Source: CAVVGZ01 sp963841845 (GTDB lineage: Bacteria; Chloroflexota; Anaerolineae; Anaerolineales; Anaerolineaceae). Taken from it: DNA of 64,000 nt. The notes under the pieces were generated by a model. The model had not been told where the DNA came from. It did no database searches and worked only from the letters and a program-made list of their open reading frames with translations. Of the stretch, positions 55,453-64,000 are shown in pieces. The stretch is taken from the NCBI GenBank assembly GCA_963841845.1, contig CAWJEG010000013.1, positions 372,001-436,000 on the forward strand, given 5' to 3'. Numbering within the stretch: the stretch's first letter is position 1; every line of letters starts with the position of its first letter. The translations under genes and the position numbers were made by a program.

Positions 55453-56053
55453 AATTAATAACAAAAGCCGATGATCCACCATGGAGTGGTCACGGCTGAA
55501 TAATCAGGGTTATCAAATTCTGGATGCTTGTGCTAGCCGGAACATCATAATTATCTGATGTTTCGGTGCTTGCTGATATTTAGGTATTTATTATGGTATT
55601 CTCATAATGATCTGATGGACAATCCAAATAATTCTATTAATTTATGCTCCTAAACTCGTTTCCCCAATCAGATTCCATTAATAACCGTTTCCAATTACCA
55701 GATAAATATCTCAACATCCAGATTTTTTCAATTATTGCCAGGTAAAGATAAGATACCTTGAATGTAAATGGCAATATCTAGATCCTATAATTTTCAGTCC
55801 ATAACCATCCATTTTCTCTATCAGAAAATTTATTGGTTCCAAATTTCTTATCTATATTGTAAATATTATACTTTATTTTTTTGTATATGGATATTGAAAT
55901 AATAACCATTCTCTATAACGGTAGTTTTTCCAACTTACTCTTAAACCAGCAAAATTTCTCCTCTCGGGGTTGCTGAAAAAGCAGAAAGTGATAACATAGT
56001 ATTTTGGGCACCAAATAAACCAGGTCACGAAACATAATATAAATATATCAATA
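55453..56053. other. AT-rich gap with no recognised gene
   Basis: The gap separates recX from the plus-strand GT-C-like gene. I see no gene on either strand, no RNA motif and no convincing repeat. It probably holds promoters for both divergent genes. Confidence 0.4.
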
Positions 56054-58105
56054 ATGAAAATCGGATCTCTCAAACAATTTTCAATCCCCCTTGCACTCCT
56101 CTTGCTTTGCTTTTTGAGTTATGGTTTGTTAATACCCTGGTTAGGATTTTACTGGGACGATTGGGTTTACTCCTGGTTCGGATATGTCCTTGGTCCTGGA
56201 GGATTTCAAAAAGCATTCGCAAACGACCGGCCTTTCTTAAGCCTGATATACATGATTACAACGTCCATCCTGGGCCACAATCCAGTTGCCTGGCAAATAA
56301 CCGGATTGGTGACAAAGTGGGGTACAGCACTATTATTCTGGTTTTTCCTAAAGTTGGTATGGCCTCAAAAACAGTATTCTTTCCCAATATTAATGGCAAG
56401 TCTCTTCCATGCAGTTTATCCTGGCTTTAGTCAGCATTCGATCTCGGTAATTTATAGCCAGGCATATATTCTTTATAGCTTTTATTTAATCTCAATGATA
56501 TGCATGGTTCTTGCAGTCCGGTCTGAAAAACATTCTCATATATTTACAATAATCGCAATAATGAGCGCGATGATCTGTCACTTTTCTACCGAATATTTTT
56601 TTGGCCTGGAATTTTTGCGTCCATTCTTTCTCTGGTTACTTACAACAAACCAGAATCAATCTGCACTTGATCGCCTCAAAATCACATTAAAAAATTGGGG
56701 TATTTACCTTATTGTTTCTTTCTTTTATATCCTTTTTCGTTACATACAAACCCAATCACCAGATTACCTGGGTTATAAATTCTCCATTTTGGATAGTTCT
56801 TCACAAAGTTTCATGTGGATGTCAATAGGATTTGTGCAGGAGATATTTTCAACCATCCAAAAAGCCGGGATAACTGCCTGGACACAAACCTCACGACTAT
56901 TCTCATTTCCCATAGATGCTTCTTCAACCTGGATGTACCTCTCCGTGATGGGAATTACATTCGCCATTATTGTTTTTTTTGGATTCCGCTCCCAGAAGGA
57001 ACATGATTCATCCAAAGAATTTGATGACCAGTGGGGGATTTTCGCAATTGTAACGGGTCTCGCCGGAATATTACTGGGCAGGTTACCTTCATGGATAGCT
57101 GGGTTGCCTATCGGATTGGAATTTCCTTACGACCGGTTTATGTTATCAACCGGATTCGGTGCAAGCTTGCTCATTTCAGGATTGATTATCTTTCTAGCAA
57201 AATCTGGAAAACGCAGGGTAGTAATTATGGCAGCAGTCCTCGCCATGGCAGTCGGATGGAATTTTTATACAAGCAATACATTCCGTAGGGATTGGCAGAA
57301 TCAAACAGAATTCTTTAAACAATTATCATGGAGAATTCCAGCGATAGAACCCGGTACAATTCTTATGACTCATGAACTTCCATTAAAGTATTATTCGGAT
57401 AATTCGCTCACAGCTCCATTGAATTGGATATACGATACAGACTTGGCCGTGAATGATAACCAAATGCCATATATCCTAATATATACAAAAATACGGCTTG
57501 GCCAATCCCTGGAAAATATTCTTCCAGACCAACCAGTTCATTTTAATTTCCGGGCATTTGAGTTTTATGGCAATACAAGTGACACACTATCTATTTACTA
57601 TCCTGTTGGAGAATGTTTACGCATCCTGGACAAAGAATTTACTGACCAGAATATCCTCCCAGGGTTGCCAGGAGTGTATGAAGATTTAATTCCATTAAAT
57701 AACCTTAAGCGGATTATTTCAAATCCCATAAAATCCGCTACACTTCCTTCGGAGATTTTCAAGACCTCAACCCAGCCTGATTGGTGCTATTATTTCGAGA
57801 AAGCCGAGTTGGCACGCCAGGATGGAAATTTTAAACAGGTTGTCGATCTGGCAAATGAAGCAGCAAGCAAAGGATTATCTCCAAAATCACCTTCTGAATT
57901 ATTTGTTTTTATTGAAGGTTTCGCCAATCAGGAATTATGGGATGAAGCTGAAAAACTCTCTATTGAAGTATTAGAATCAAATCCTGAGTTTTCCCGGGGA
58001 ATTTGCCAGACCTGGAGACGAGTTCAAATGGACAGGAATTCTGATGGTAAGGATGATTCGGAAATCATAGGCGCTCTGACCAAATTTAATTGCGTTGAAG
58101 AATAA
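56054..58105 (+). CDS. GT-C-like membrane protein with soluble C-terminal region
   Basis: A 683-residue protein. The first two-thirds carry about ten hydrophobic segments; an early loop has GFYWDDWVYSWFGY, an acidic WDD pattern placed where GT-C glycosyltransferases keep their catalytic Asp. The last 170 residues are soluble, with helical repeats like TPR (EKAELARQDGNFKQVVDLAN, EGFANQELWDEAEKLSIEVL). They end in DRNSDGKDDSE, a pattern like a calcium-binding EF-hand or type 3 repeat loop. It is followed by WbqC-type and methyltransferase genes, so a surface-glycan role is likely. The exact reaction is unknown. Confidence 0.65.
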   Translation: MKIGSLKQFSIPLALLLLCFLSYGLLIPWLGFYWDDWVYSWFGYVLGPGGFQKAFANDRPFLSLIYMITTSILGHNPVAWQITGLVTKWGTALLFWFFLKLVWPQKQYSFPILMASLFHAVYPGFSQHSISVIYSQAYILYSFYLISMICMVLAVRSEKHSHIFTIIAIMSAMICHFSTEYFFGLEFLRPFFLWLLTTNQNQSALDRLKITLKNWGIYLIVSFFYILFRYIQTQSPDYLGYKFSILDSSSQSFMWMSIGFVQEIFSTIQKAGITAWTQTSRLFSFPIDASSTWMYLSVMGITFAIIVFFGFRSQKEHDSSKEFDDQWGIFAIVTGLAGILLGRLPSWIAGLPIGLEFPYDRFMLSTGFGASLLISGLIIFLAKSGKRRVVIMAAVLAMAVGWNFYTSNTFRRDWQNQTEFFKQLSWRIPAIEPGTILMTHELPLKYYSDNSLTAPLNWIYDTDLAVNDNQMPYILIYTKIRLGQSLENILPDQPVHFNFRAFEFYGNTSDTLSIYYPVGECLRILDKEFTDQNILPGLPGVYEDLIPLNNLKRIISNPIKSATLPSEIFKTSTQPDWCYYFEKAELARQDGNFKQVVDLANEAASKGLSPKSPSELFVFIEGFANQELWDEAEKLSIEVLESNPEFSRGICQTWRRVQMDRNSDGKDDSEIIGALTKFNCVEE

Positions 58106-58155
58106 AGAATGATTCTTCTAATTCTTTCCTGTTTAATTTATTCGGCTGGAATATT

Positions 58156-58857
58156 ATGAAATGTGTCATTTTGCAACCATCTTACATTCCTTGGCGTGGA
58201 TATTTTCATCAAATACTCCAGGCCGATTTATTCATTTTTTATGATGATGTCAAGTATGATAAAAATGGATGGAGAAACCGTAACCGGATTAAGACACCTC
58301 AGGGGTTAAAATGGTTAACCATACCAATTCATCAAAAAGGAATCGAGAGTAACCAGAAACCCATCAACCAGGTCGAGATAAATTGGGACAGGGACTGGAT
58401 TACCTCCCATTGGAACACCATTGAAATGTCTTATCATAAAGCCCCATTTTTTGACCTTTTTTCTGGTGAATTATTCCCTTTCTACCAACAAAAACCAGTA
58501 CGATTAGCCGATTTTACGATTGACCTTACCATTAAGATTGCTGAACTGCTTGGGATACATTCGGTTAAGTTTATATGCTCGTCAGATTTGGAAAATATCC
58601 ATGGTGAAAAAACAGAAAGAATAATCCAAATATTGGAGCAAGTGGGAGCAAATCACTATCTTTCCGGACCTTCTGCAAGAAATTATATTGACGATGAAAT
58701 GTTCAATAAAGCCGGGATCAATATTGAATACATAGCTTATGATTATCCAGAATATCCTCAGTTCTATCCACCATTCGAGGCACAGGTATCCATTCTAGAT
58801 CTGATATTTATGGTTGGAAGTGATGCCCTTAGTTATATCCAAAACGGAAATAGGTAA
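58156..58857 (+). CDS. WbqC-family protein
   Basis: A 233-residue protein with the clear WbqC opening CVILQPSYIPWRGYFHQI, then DVKYDKNGWRNRNRIKT, GLKWLTIPI and SGPSARNYIDDEMF. WbqC proteins occur in O-antigen and other surface-polysaccharide clusters and may act in modified-sugar synthesis; the reaction is not well established. The gene follows the GT-C-like gene by 50 nt and precedes a methyltransferase. Confidence 0.88.
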   Translation: MKCVILQPSYIPWRGYFHQILQADLFIFYDDVKYDKNGWRNRNRIKTPQGLKWLTIPIHQKGIESNQKPINQVEINWDRDWITSHWNTIEMSYHKAPFFDLFSGELFPFYQQKPVRLADFTIDLTIKIAELLGIHSVKFICSSDLENIHGEKTERIIQILEQVGANHYLSGPSARNYIDDEMFNKAGINIEYIAYDYPEYPQFYPPFEAQVSILDLIFMVGSDALSYIQNGNR

Positions 58858-58883
58858 TAACAATTCCTGAGAAGAGGGCAGAA

Positions 58884-59516
58884 ATGTCAGATGAAAATAT
58901 CAACCTGAATGATATACGCAGCTATTTTGATGAAAAATTACAGAAATTTGGAACAACTCACCAGGGAGTTGATTACAACTCACCGCATTCCCAGGAACAC
59001 CGTTTTGCTCAGTTAATTAAGATCTTAAACCCTGATAAACAATATTCGTTATTGGATTACGGTTCCGGTTATGGATCACTTTACGGATATTTAAGTCGTC
59101 TTGGACACGATCTAACCTACTATGGATATGATATTCTGGAAACAATGGTTGAGGAAGGAAAAAATATATATAAGGATAATCTGCATTGTTTTTTCTCAGC
59201 CTCCTTAGGGAACATCCCGCGAGTTAATTATGCGGTTGCCAGCGGAACATTTAATATGAAAATGGATTATGAAAACAAGGAATGGCAGGATTTTGTACTA
59301 AAGAACATTCAAATTATGAACGAATATTCATCCTTGGGATTCTCGTTCAACCTCTTAACATCCTATTCGGATCAAGATTATATGCGCAGGGATTTATATT
59401 ATGCAGATCCTTGTTTTTATTTTGATTACTGCAAAAAACATTTTTCTAAAAATATTGCCTTACTCCATGATTATGGTCTCTATGACTTTACAATCCTGGT
59501 TCGTAAGGATATTTAA
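58884..59516 (+). CDS. Class I SAM-dependent methyltransferase
   Basis: A 210-residue protein with a typical glycine-rich SAM-binding motif (LLDYGSGYGSLYGYLSRLG) and a following acidic strand (YYGYDILETMVEEG). The substrate is unknown. It lies 26 nt after the WbqC-family gene, and a shared role in decorating a surface glycan is inferred from position only. AGAAGAGG precedes the ATG. Confidence 0.75.
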   Translation: MSDENINLNDIRSYFDEKLQKFGTTHQGVDYNSPHSQEHRFAQLIKILNPDKQYSLLDYGSGYGSLYGYLSRLGHDLTYYGYDILETMVEEGKNIYKDNLHCFFSASLGNIPRVNYAVASGTFNMKMDYENKEWQDFVLKNIQIMNEYSSLGFSFNLLTSYSDQDYMRRDLYYADPCFYFDYCKKHFSKNIALLHDYGLYDFTILVRKDI

Positions 59517-59594
59517 GCGATTTGGATTTCGAAGAATTTATTTAATTTTTGTTACACCTATGCAATTTTAGCGGCACTATATATCAGGTATCCT

Positions 59595-60890
59595 ATGCAA
59601 CCATATGAAAAAGAAGAGGCACTCGCTTATCACCGCCTGGATAACAAACCCGGAAAAATTGAGGTTGTTCCGACAAAACCCCTTGAGAATCAAAAAGATC
59701 TCAGCCTGGCATACACACCGGGAGTGGCATATCCAGTCTTAGCTATCGAAGAAGATCCCTTAAATGCTTATGAATATACAGCCAAAGGAAATTTAGTTGC
59801 TGTAATAACAAACGGGACAGCCATCCTTGGTCTTGGCAATAGAGGGCCATTGGCATCGAAACCAGTAATGGAAGGAAAAGCAGCACTATTTAAGAAATTT
59901 GCCTACATTGATGTCTTTGATCTTGAAATAAACGAATCAAATCCTGACAAACTAATAGAAATAATCCTCTCTTTAGAACCAACCTTCGGTGGAATCAATC
60001 TTGAAGACATAAAATCTCCAGAGTGCTTTTACATTGAGCAAAAGCTTGTTGAGCAAATGTCTATACCGGTATTCCATGATGACCAGCATGGGACTGCGAT
60101 TATTTTGGGCGCTGCACTCATGAATGCCCTTGAGTTAACATCAAAGAAATGGGGAAATATAAAAGTTGTATTCTCGGGTGCAGGCGCTGCTGCTGTGGCA
60201 TGTGCAAGGCACCTGCTCCGGATGGGAATTCCGCGTGAGAATATCTGGATGTGTGATATAGAAGGATTGGTATATAACGGCAGGATTAGGGAAATGTTTA
60301 ATGAGAAATCGGTTTTTGCCCAGGGAAATATTCCTGCAACTCTCGCTCAAACCATTCCCGGAGCAGATGTCTTTATCGGACTTTCTGTTGGGAATATCCT
60401 TACGCCGGATATGCTTTTATCAATGGGAAGTTCTCCAATCGTTTTCGCCATGGCAAACCCAATCCCTGAAATTTCTTATGAACTTGCCAAACAAATTAGA
60501 CCAGATGCCATCGTAGCTACAGGCAGATCCGATTACCCGAATCAAATCAATAATCTTCTTGGATTTCCTTACATTTTTCGAGGAGCATTGGATGTTCGCT
60601 CTCGAAAAATCACCGAAGCGATGAAAATTTCTGCATCAATAGCTCTCGCTGAGTTAACCAAGTTGCCAGTGCCTGAACAAGTGCTGCGTGCTTATAATGT
60701 TGACCATTTGGAATTTGGCCCCGGTTATATCATCCCAAAGCCTTTCGATCCAAGGCTATTTGTAGAGGAATCCTATGCTGTCGCAAAAACCGCCGTGGAA
60801 CAAAACCTGGCCAGGGTCTCATTTGAATTATCAGCATACCGGCAATCATTAATCAGCATTGTGAAAAATAGAAATCCAGAATTGTATTAA
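59595..60890 (+). CDS. Malic enzyme (NAD(P)-dependent malate dehydrogenase, decarboxylating)
   Basis: The enzyme converts malate to pyruvate and CO2 with NAD(P)+ reduction. The 431-residue short form (without the phosphotransacetylase-like extension of MaeB) shows LAYTPGVAYPVLAI, NLVAVITNGTAILGLGNRGP, KPVMEGKAALFKKFAYIDVF, GINLEDIKSPECF, VFHDDQHGTAIILGAALMNA and VVFSGAGAAAVACARHL (dinucleotide site). Cofactor choice is not decided. It stands alone between the surface-sugar genes and two small membrane proteins. Confidence 0.95.
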   Translation: MQPYEKEEALAYHRLDNKPGKIEVVPTKPLENQKDLSLAYTPGVAYPVLAIEEDPLNAYEYTAKGNLVAVITNGTAILGLGNRGPLASKPVMEGKAALFKKFAYIDVFDLEINESNPDKLIEIILSLEPTFGGINLEDIKSPECFYIEQKLVEQMSIPVFHDDQHGTAIILGAALMNALELTSKKWGNIKVVFSGAGAAAVACARHLLRMGIPRENIWMCDIEGLVYNGRIREMFNEKSVFAQGNIPATLAQTIPGADVFIGLSVGNILTPDMLLSMGSSPIVFAMANPIPEISYELAKQIRPDAIVATGRSDYPNQINNLLGFPYIFRGALDVRSRKITEAMKISASIALAELTKLPVPEQVLRAYNVDHLEFGPGYIIPKPFDPRLFVEESYAVAKTAVEQNLARVSFELSAYRQSLISIVKNRNPELY

Positions 60891-60907
60891 TTATATATTC
60901 CATCAAA

Positions 60908-61408
60908 ATGCATGCTAAAATAGCATCAATGGAAAATAATCTCGATTCAAGTTACAAGCAGGACCCTTTTTTCAAATCCCACAGGCATCAAATTTCCTGG
61001 CAGGTGGGACTTCCTATTGCCATTGCCTGTTTGATCGTTATTGGAATTGCGATACTCCTGATTATTGGTACAAGCAGTGGGTCAGCTAACCGGGATTTAA
61101 CATACTGGGCTAGTATTTCGATAATCATTTTACTGATTCCTTGCATGATTGGGTGCATTTTTTTGATGGGTCTCTTATTTGGATCGATTTTTGGTTTATC
61201 TAAAGGATTAAGTATTCTCCCTGTTTATCTGAAAGCTGGTGATATTTTTATTAACCGGCTATTCAATTTGATTTCAAATTACGCTGATAAATCGATTAAT
61301 CCAATTATCCAGATTAAAATTCGTTATGCAGTTGTGAGAAGTATTTTTCAACCGAAATCAAGGATTAAATCAATTGGAGCCGGAGATCAAAATGGACCAA
61401 ATGGATAG
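60908..61408 (+). CDS. Small membrane protein, two hydrophobic segments
   Basis: A 166-residue protein (145-160 if later starts are used; ATG at 60929 is also in frame). Two membrane segments (GLPIAIACLIVIGIAILLII and SIIIILLIPCMIGCIFLM) are followed by a helical tail. No family is recognised. TATATT at 60894-60899 lies 8 nt ahead of the first ATG, so a leaderless message is possible. It overlaps the next small gene slightly, so the pair is probably an operon. Confidence 0.55.
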   Translation: MHAKIASMENNLDSSYKQDPFFKSHRHQISWQVGLPIAIACLIVIGIAILLIIGTSSGSANRDLTYWASISIIILLIPCMIGCIFLMGLLFGSIFGLSKGLSILPVYLKAGDIFINRLFNLISNYADKSINPIIQIKIRYAVVRSIFQPKSRIKSIGAGDQNGPNG

Positions 61409-61580
61409 TAGAAAAATAATCATTTTAGGAGCAGCTATTGGAGCCGCAACTGGAATTTTTGGAGCATATTTATTAATAAAAAGAGCCAATGACGAAAGTT
61501 CAACCAAATTAATGACCCCTGGTGAAGGGGTGAAATTAGGTCTGGGAATCCTCGGCCTCCTGAAATTGATTTCCGAGTGA
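61392..61580 (+). CDS. Small single-pass membrane protein
   Basis: A protein of about 62 residues with one membrane segment (IIILGAAIGAATGIFGAYLL). I chose the ATG at 61392 because GGAG lies 6 nt upstream; an in-frame TTG at 61374 is possible. It overlaps the end of the preceding gene by 17 nt, which favours translational coupling. The C-terminal part (GEGVKLGLGILGLLKLI) is a second hydrophobic stretch. No function is known. Confidence 0.6.
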   Translation: MDQMDSRKIIILGAAIGAATGIFGAYLLIKRANDESSTKLMTPGEGVKLGLGILGLLKLISE

Positions 61581-61688
61581 ACTATCTGTAATTCTTAGAT
61601 CACTTGTAATTCCACAATTTTTTTATCCTAAATAAATATACATAAGATCCCAAATTTTATAAAAAAGATCTTATGTTTTTTTTGGCAA

Positions 61689-61697
61689 TGTTATAAT
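61689..61697 (+). promoter_or_regulatory. Extended -10 promoter, apparently leaderless
   Basis: TGTTATAAT is an extended -10 that ends 7 nt before the GTG start of the PfkB-family gene. No Shine-Dalgarno lies between, which repeats the arrangement seen at dinG. Confidence 0.55.
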
Positions 61698-61704
61698 CCT
61701 GAAC

Positions 61705-62721
61705 GTGTCCCCAAGCTCATTTATCAGGTCAATCATCGCCGGGCAATTATTCCGTGAGTTTAATATAAGTGCGGATGGAAAGGCACGCCTTGATATTCCG
61801 GGGGGTAACCTACTATATGCATCAATTGGTTATAGAATTTGGGAAACAGACGCCGGGTTAATCAGCCGGGTCGGCGAGAACTATCCCCATGATTGGCTGA
61901 CTGATATCGAATCATCCGGATTTGACATACGCGGCATTAAGATCCTTCCTGTAGCAATAGACCACCGCTTATTTACCGCCCATCAAAATCTCATTTCAGG
62001 GATCCACGACAATCCAGTTACTTACTTTATCCATTATGGTTACACATTTCCAACATCTCTTCTTGGATATACAAATCCATTTGCTCCATCCAAGGACATC
62101 AAGCTGGTTCATAAAACCACATTGATGCCTGGTGATTTCCCATTGGATTATTTGGAGGCATCTGCTATTCTTATTGGTTCACTCGATTACACAAGCCAGA
62201 CAACGCTTCTATCCATATCCAGGAATAATAAGATTTCAAGCATTTTATTGGAATCCTCCACCGAGCAAATGGATTCCATCTTTTTGGACGAACTACCAAT
62301 TATTATTGATGGACTGACTGTTTTCATAACAGATGAAATAAAAATCAGGAAATTATTTTCAACACGGTTAAATGATTTATGGGAAATGGCCGAAAAAATT
62401 TCTGGCCTAGGTTGTGAAATTGTATTAATAAAATCTCAATCAGGCAGTCAGTTAATTTATGATCATAAAGGGAATAAAAAATGGCTGGTGCCACTTTATC
62501 CAACCAGAATAAAAAACGGCACTGGCGTTGGGGATGCCATTTCAGGTGGGTTTCTGGCAGGTTTCAGGAAAAACTATGATCCATTGGAAGCAGCCTTATT
62601 TGGTAGTATTTCTGGCTCCCTGGTGGGTGAAGGGAATACTCCCTTTTACGCATTAAATTGTTTAAAAGGCCTCCCTGAGGCTCGTTTAAGTCGGATTCGT
62701 GATCTTGTTAGAAAGTTATAA
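61705..62721 (+). CDS. PfkB-family carbohydrate kinase-like protein
   Basis: A 338-residue ribokinase-fold protein. The N-terminus has DIPGGNLLYASIGYRIW, where the usual GG-N signature is shifted, and the C-terminus has the second PfkB signature GTGVGDAISGGFLAGF with the catalytic Asp. It is more divergent than the copy at 27753. The substrate is unknown. The start is GTG, next to the extended -10. The M20 peptidase starts 3 nt after its stop. Confidence 0.8.
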   Translation: MSPSSFIRSIIAGQLFREFNISADGKARLDIPGGNLLYASIGYRIWETDAGLISRVGENYPHDWLTDIESSGFDIRGIKILPVAIDHRLFTAHQNLISGIHDNPVTYFIHYGYTFPTSLLGYTNPFAPSKDIKLVHKTTLMPGDFPLDYLEASAILIGSLDYTSQTTLLSISRNNKISSILLESSTEQMDSIFLDELPIIIDGLTVFITDEIKIRKLFSTRLNDLWEMAEKISGLGCEIVLIKSQSGSQLIYDHKGNKKWLVPLYPTRIKNGTGVGDAISGGFLAGFRKNYDPLEAALFGSISGSLVGEGNTPFYALNCLKGLPEARLSRIRDLVRKL

Positions 62722-62724
62722 TAA

Positions 62725-63831
62725 TTGACCTTCGAAAAAAACCTGCCGTTTATCCTTCATCTTGCAGCTCAAATCCAGAAAATTCCTGCGCCAACGGGTA
62801 ATGAGCAGAAACGTGGATTGTTTATTGCTGACCAATTCTTAATATATGGGCTCAACGAAGTTCAAATTGATCGGGTTGGAAATGTTTGGGGGTTTTTACC
62901 AGGTGGATCTGCAAAACCACTTGTAATCAGTGCACATATCGATACTGTCCATGACCTTGATTCTCCCCTGCCGCTGAAAACTGTTGGCACAAGGCTAATA
63001 GGGCCTGGAATCGGTGATAATTCACTGTCCACAGCGGCGATGATCGGGTTAGCTAAGCACCTGATTAAATCCAAAACATTATTACCTGGAGGAATCTGGT
63101 TTATTGCCAACGTAGGCGAAGAGGGATTGGGTAATCTCAGAGGTATGATTGAGGTCGTCGAAACGCTGAAGGATCAAGCCCTTGCCTATATCATCCTGGA
63201 AGGAATAGGATTAGGCCATATTTTCCACGCCGGTCTTGGGATAAAGCGGTATCGCATAACATTTAATACACCGGGAGGACACTCCTGGGAAAACTATGGA
63301 ACACCTTCGGCGATTCATGAGATTGCCCGGTTAATTACATCTCTAAATGATTTGCCGTTGCTTGAAAAATCCCGGGTTTCACTGAATGTTGGTACCATCC
63401 GTGGAGGGACAACCATAAACTCAATTGCATCCACTGCAACGATTGAAGTTGATCTACGGTCAGTGACTCAAGAATCCCTTAGGGATATGCATGAAACAAT
63501 TACCTCTCTAACCCAATCACATCAAAGTGACAGCGTAAAGACCGAAATCATCAGCATCGGTGATAGACCTTCCGGGTCAATTCCAGAATCACATCCTCTT
63601 GTCAAACTTGCTGTTGATTCTCTAGTAAGCCTCGGGATACCCCATCACCTGGGAATTGCATCAACGGATGCGAACATTCCCCTCAGTAGAGGAATACCCG
63701 CAATCTGTATTGGATTGACTCATGGTGGAAGGATGCATACCCTGGATGAGTATATTGAAATAAGACCAATTATGATTGGTTTTCAACAGTTGTTAGGTAT
63801 TATTGCCGGTGTATGGGAAAATCAAAAATGA
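62725..63831 (+). CDS. M20-family metallopeptidase
   Basis: A 368-residue hydrolase of the M20/ArgE/DapE group. It shows SAHIDTVHDLDSP (metal His and catalytic Asp), GPGIGDNSLSTAAMIGLA (bridging Asp), NVGEEGLGNLRGM (catalytic Glu and metal Glu), the dimerisation-domain TPGGHSWENYG, and a late metal His in GLTHGGRMHTLDEY. This set fits a tripeptidase or carboxypeptidase, but the substrate is unknown. The start is TTG at 62725, 3 nt after the PfkB-family gene's stop, so the two are likely co-transcribed. Confidence 0.9.
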   Translation: MTFEKNLPFILHLAAQIQKIPAPTGNEQKRGLFIADQFLIYGLNEVQIDRVGNVWGFLPGGSAKPLVISAHIDTVHDLDSPLPLKTVGTRLIGPGIGDNSLSTAAMIGLAKHLIKSKTLLPGGIWFIANVGEEGLGNLRGMIEVVETLKDQALAYIILEGIGLGHIFHAGLGIKRYRITFNTPGGHSWENYGTPSAIHEIARLITSLNDLPLLEKSRVSLNVGTIRGGTTINSIASTATIEVDLRSVTQESLRDMHETITSLTQSHQSDSVKTEIISIGDRPSGSIPESHPLVKLAVDSLVSLGIPHHLGIASTDANIPLSRGIPAICIGLTHGGRMHTLDEYIEIRPIMIGFQQLLGIIAGVWENQK

Positions 63832-63868
63832 AATCCTGACAGGGGCAACTTTCAGTTTCCTGGGATGG

Positions 63869-64000
63869 TTATTTTTTTAGAAGTTTCCGGAGCCATGCGC
63901 CAAGCAGGTAGGATGACAATATCTGATAGGCATCATAAGCCCTGGCTGAATCCTCACCAGATTGACTGTACAGCCTTTTTTGATATTCTTCTAACAAAAT
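63869..64000 (-). CDS. C-terminal end of an unrecognised gene
   Basis: A frame on the minus strand enters from the right edge and ends at a TAA at 63871-63869. It leaves 43 residues, helical and basic (YQKRLYSQSGEDSARAYDAY then LLGAWLRKLLKK). Too little is present to name it. It converges with the M20 peptidase gene. Confidence 0.5.
   Translation of the reverse strand: MLLEEYQKRLYSQSGEDSARAYDAYQILSSYLLGAWLRKLLKK

Overview
The window looks like a chromosomal segment from a member of the Chloroflexota, most likely class Anaerolineae. The base composition is AT-leaning. The gene content points the same way: DUF3048 and DUF4349 lipoproteins, secreted or membrane proteins with Pro/Thr-rich stalks, a PknB-type kinase fused to a TolB-like propeller, paired FemABX proteins and a coaX-coaBC pair. 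This placement is inferred from protein style and was not tested by a search. No CRISPR array, insertion sequence, rRNA, plasmid or phage module is recognisable.

Layout. 0-2.5 kb (minus strand): a small membrane protein, SelA and the start of an M24 peptidase. 2.6-6.4 kb: a promoter, a SAM-I riboswitch and a MetH-type methionine synthase. 6.4-13.7 kb (plus): two DUF3048 proteins flanking coaX-coaBC, then a metallophosphoesterase and a DUF4349 lipoprotein. 13.7-19.4 kb: DinG, an XRE-cupin regulator and formate-tetrahydrofolate ligase. 19.4-25.9 kb: two GT-C-like membrane proteins, then a gene-poor stretch of unrecognised small genes next to tRNA-Leu(TAA). 25.9-32 kb: a PHP phosphoesterase, an LPG-synthase-type membrane protein, a PfkB kinase, a Pro/Thr-rich membrane protein and the kinase-propeller fusion. 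32.2-38.7 kb (minus): an envelope operon of GT2 glycosyltransferase, sugar-phosphate transferase, CapD/FlaA1-like dehydratase and two FemABX proteins. 38.9-47.5 kb: cytochrome bd oxidase (cydAB) and its CydDC exporter on the minus strand, with prfA-prmC-tsaC on the plus strand between them. 47.7-51.2 kb: a YccF protein, leuS behind a T-box leader, and two tRNA-Ala genes. 51.4-55.5 kb: an M24 peptidase, an MBL-fold hydrolase, RNase Y and RecX. 56-64 kb: a GT-C-like protein, a WbqC-family protein, a methyltransferase, malic enzyme, two small membrane proteins, a PfkB kinase, an M20 peptidase and a gene running off the right end.

The most striking property is structural. At least nine genes, including prfA and leuS, are broken by single-base insertions. 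I reconstructed 24 sites, and every one needs removal of extra bases; none needs a base restored. The damage is clustered (2.1-4.1, 25.2-25.4, 34-37, 41.7 and 44.5-50.7 kb), while long genes such as dinG, fhs and capD are intact. Because otherwise well-conserved housekeeping genes are affected, an insertion-biased sequencing or assembly error is the likeliest cause. Widespread +1 recoding is the interesting but less likely alternative. Genes below marked 'frameshifted' were joined on this basis.

The genes form a coherent free-living lifestyle: one-carbon and methionine metabolism (Fhs, MetH), CoA synthesis, selenocysteine synthesis, microaerobic respiration through bd oxidase, envelope polysaccharide and peptidoglycan branching, and translation and RNA turnover housekeeping.
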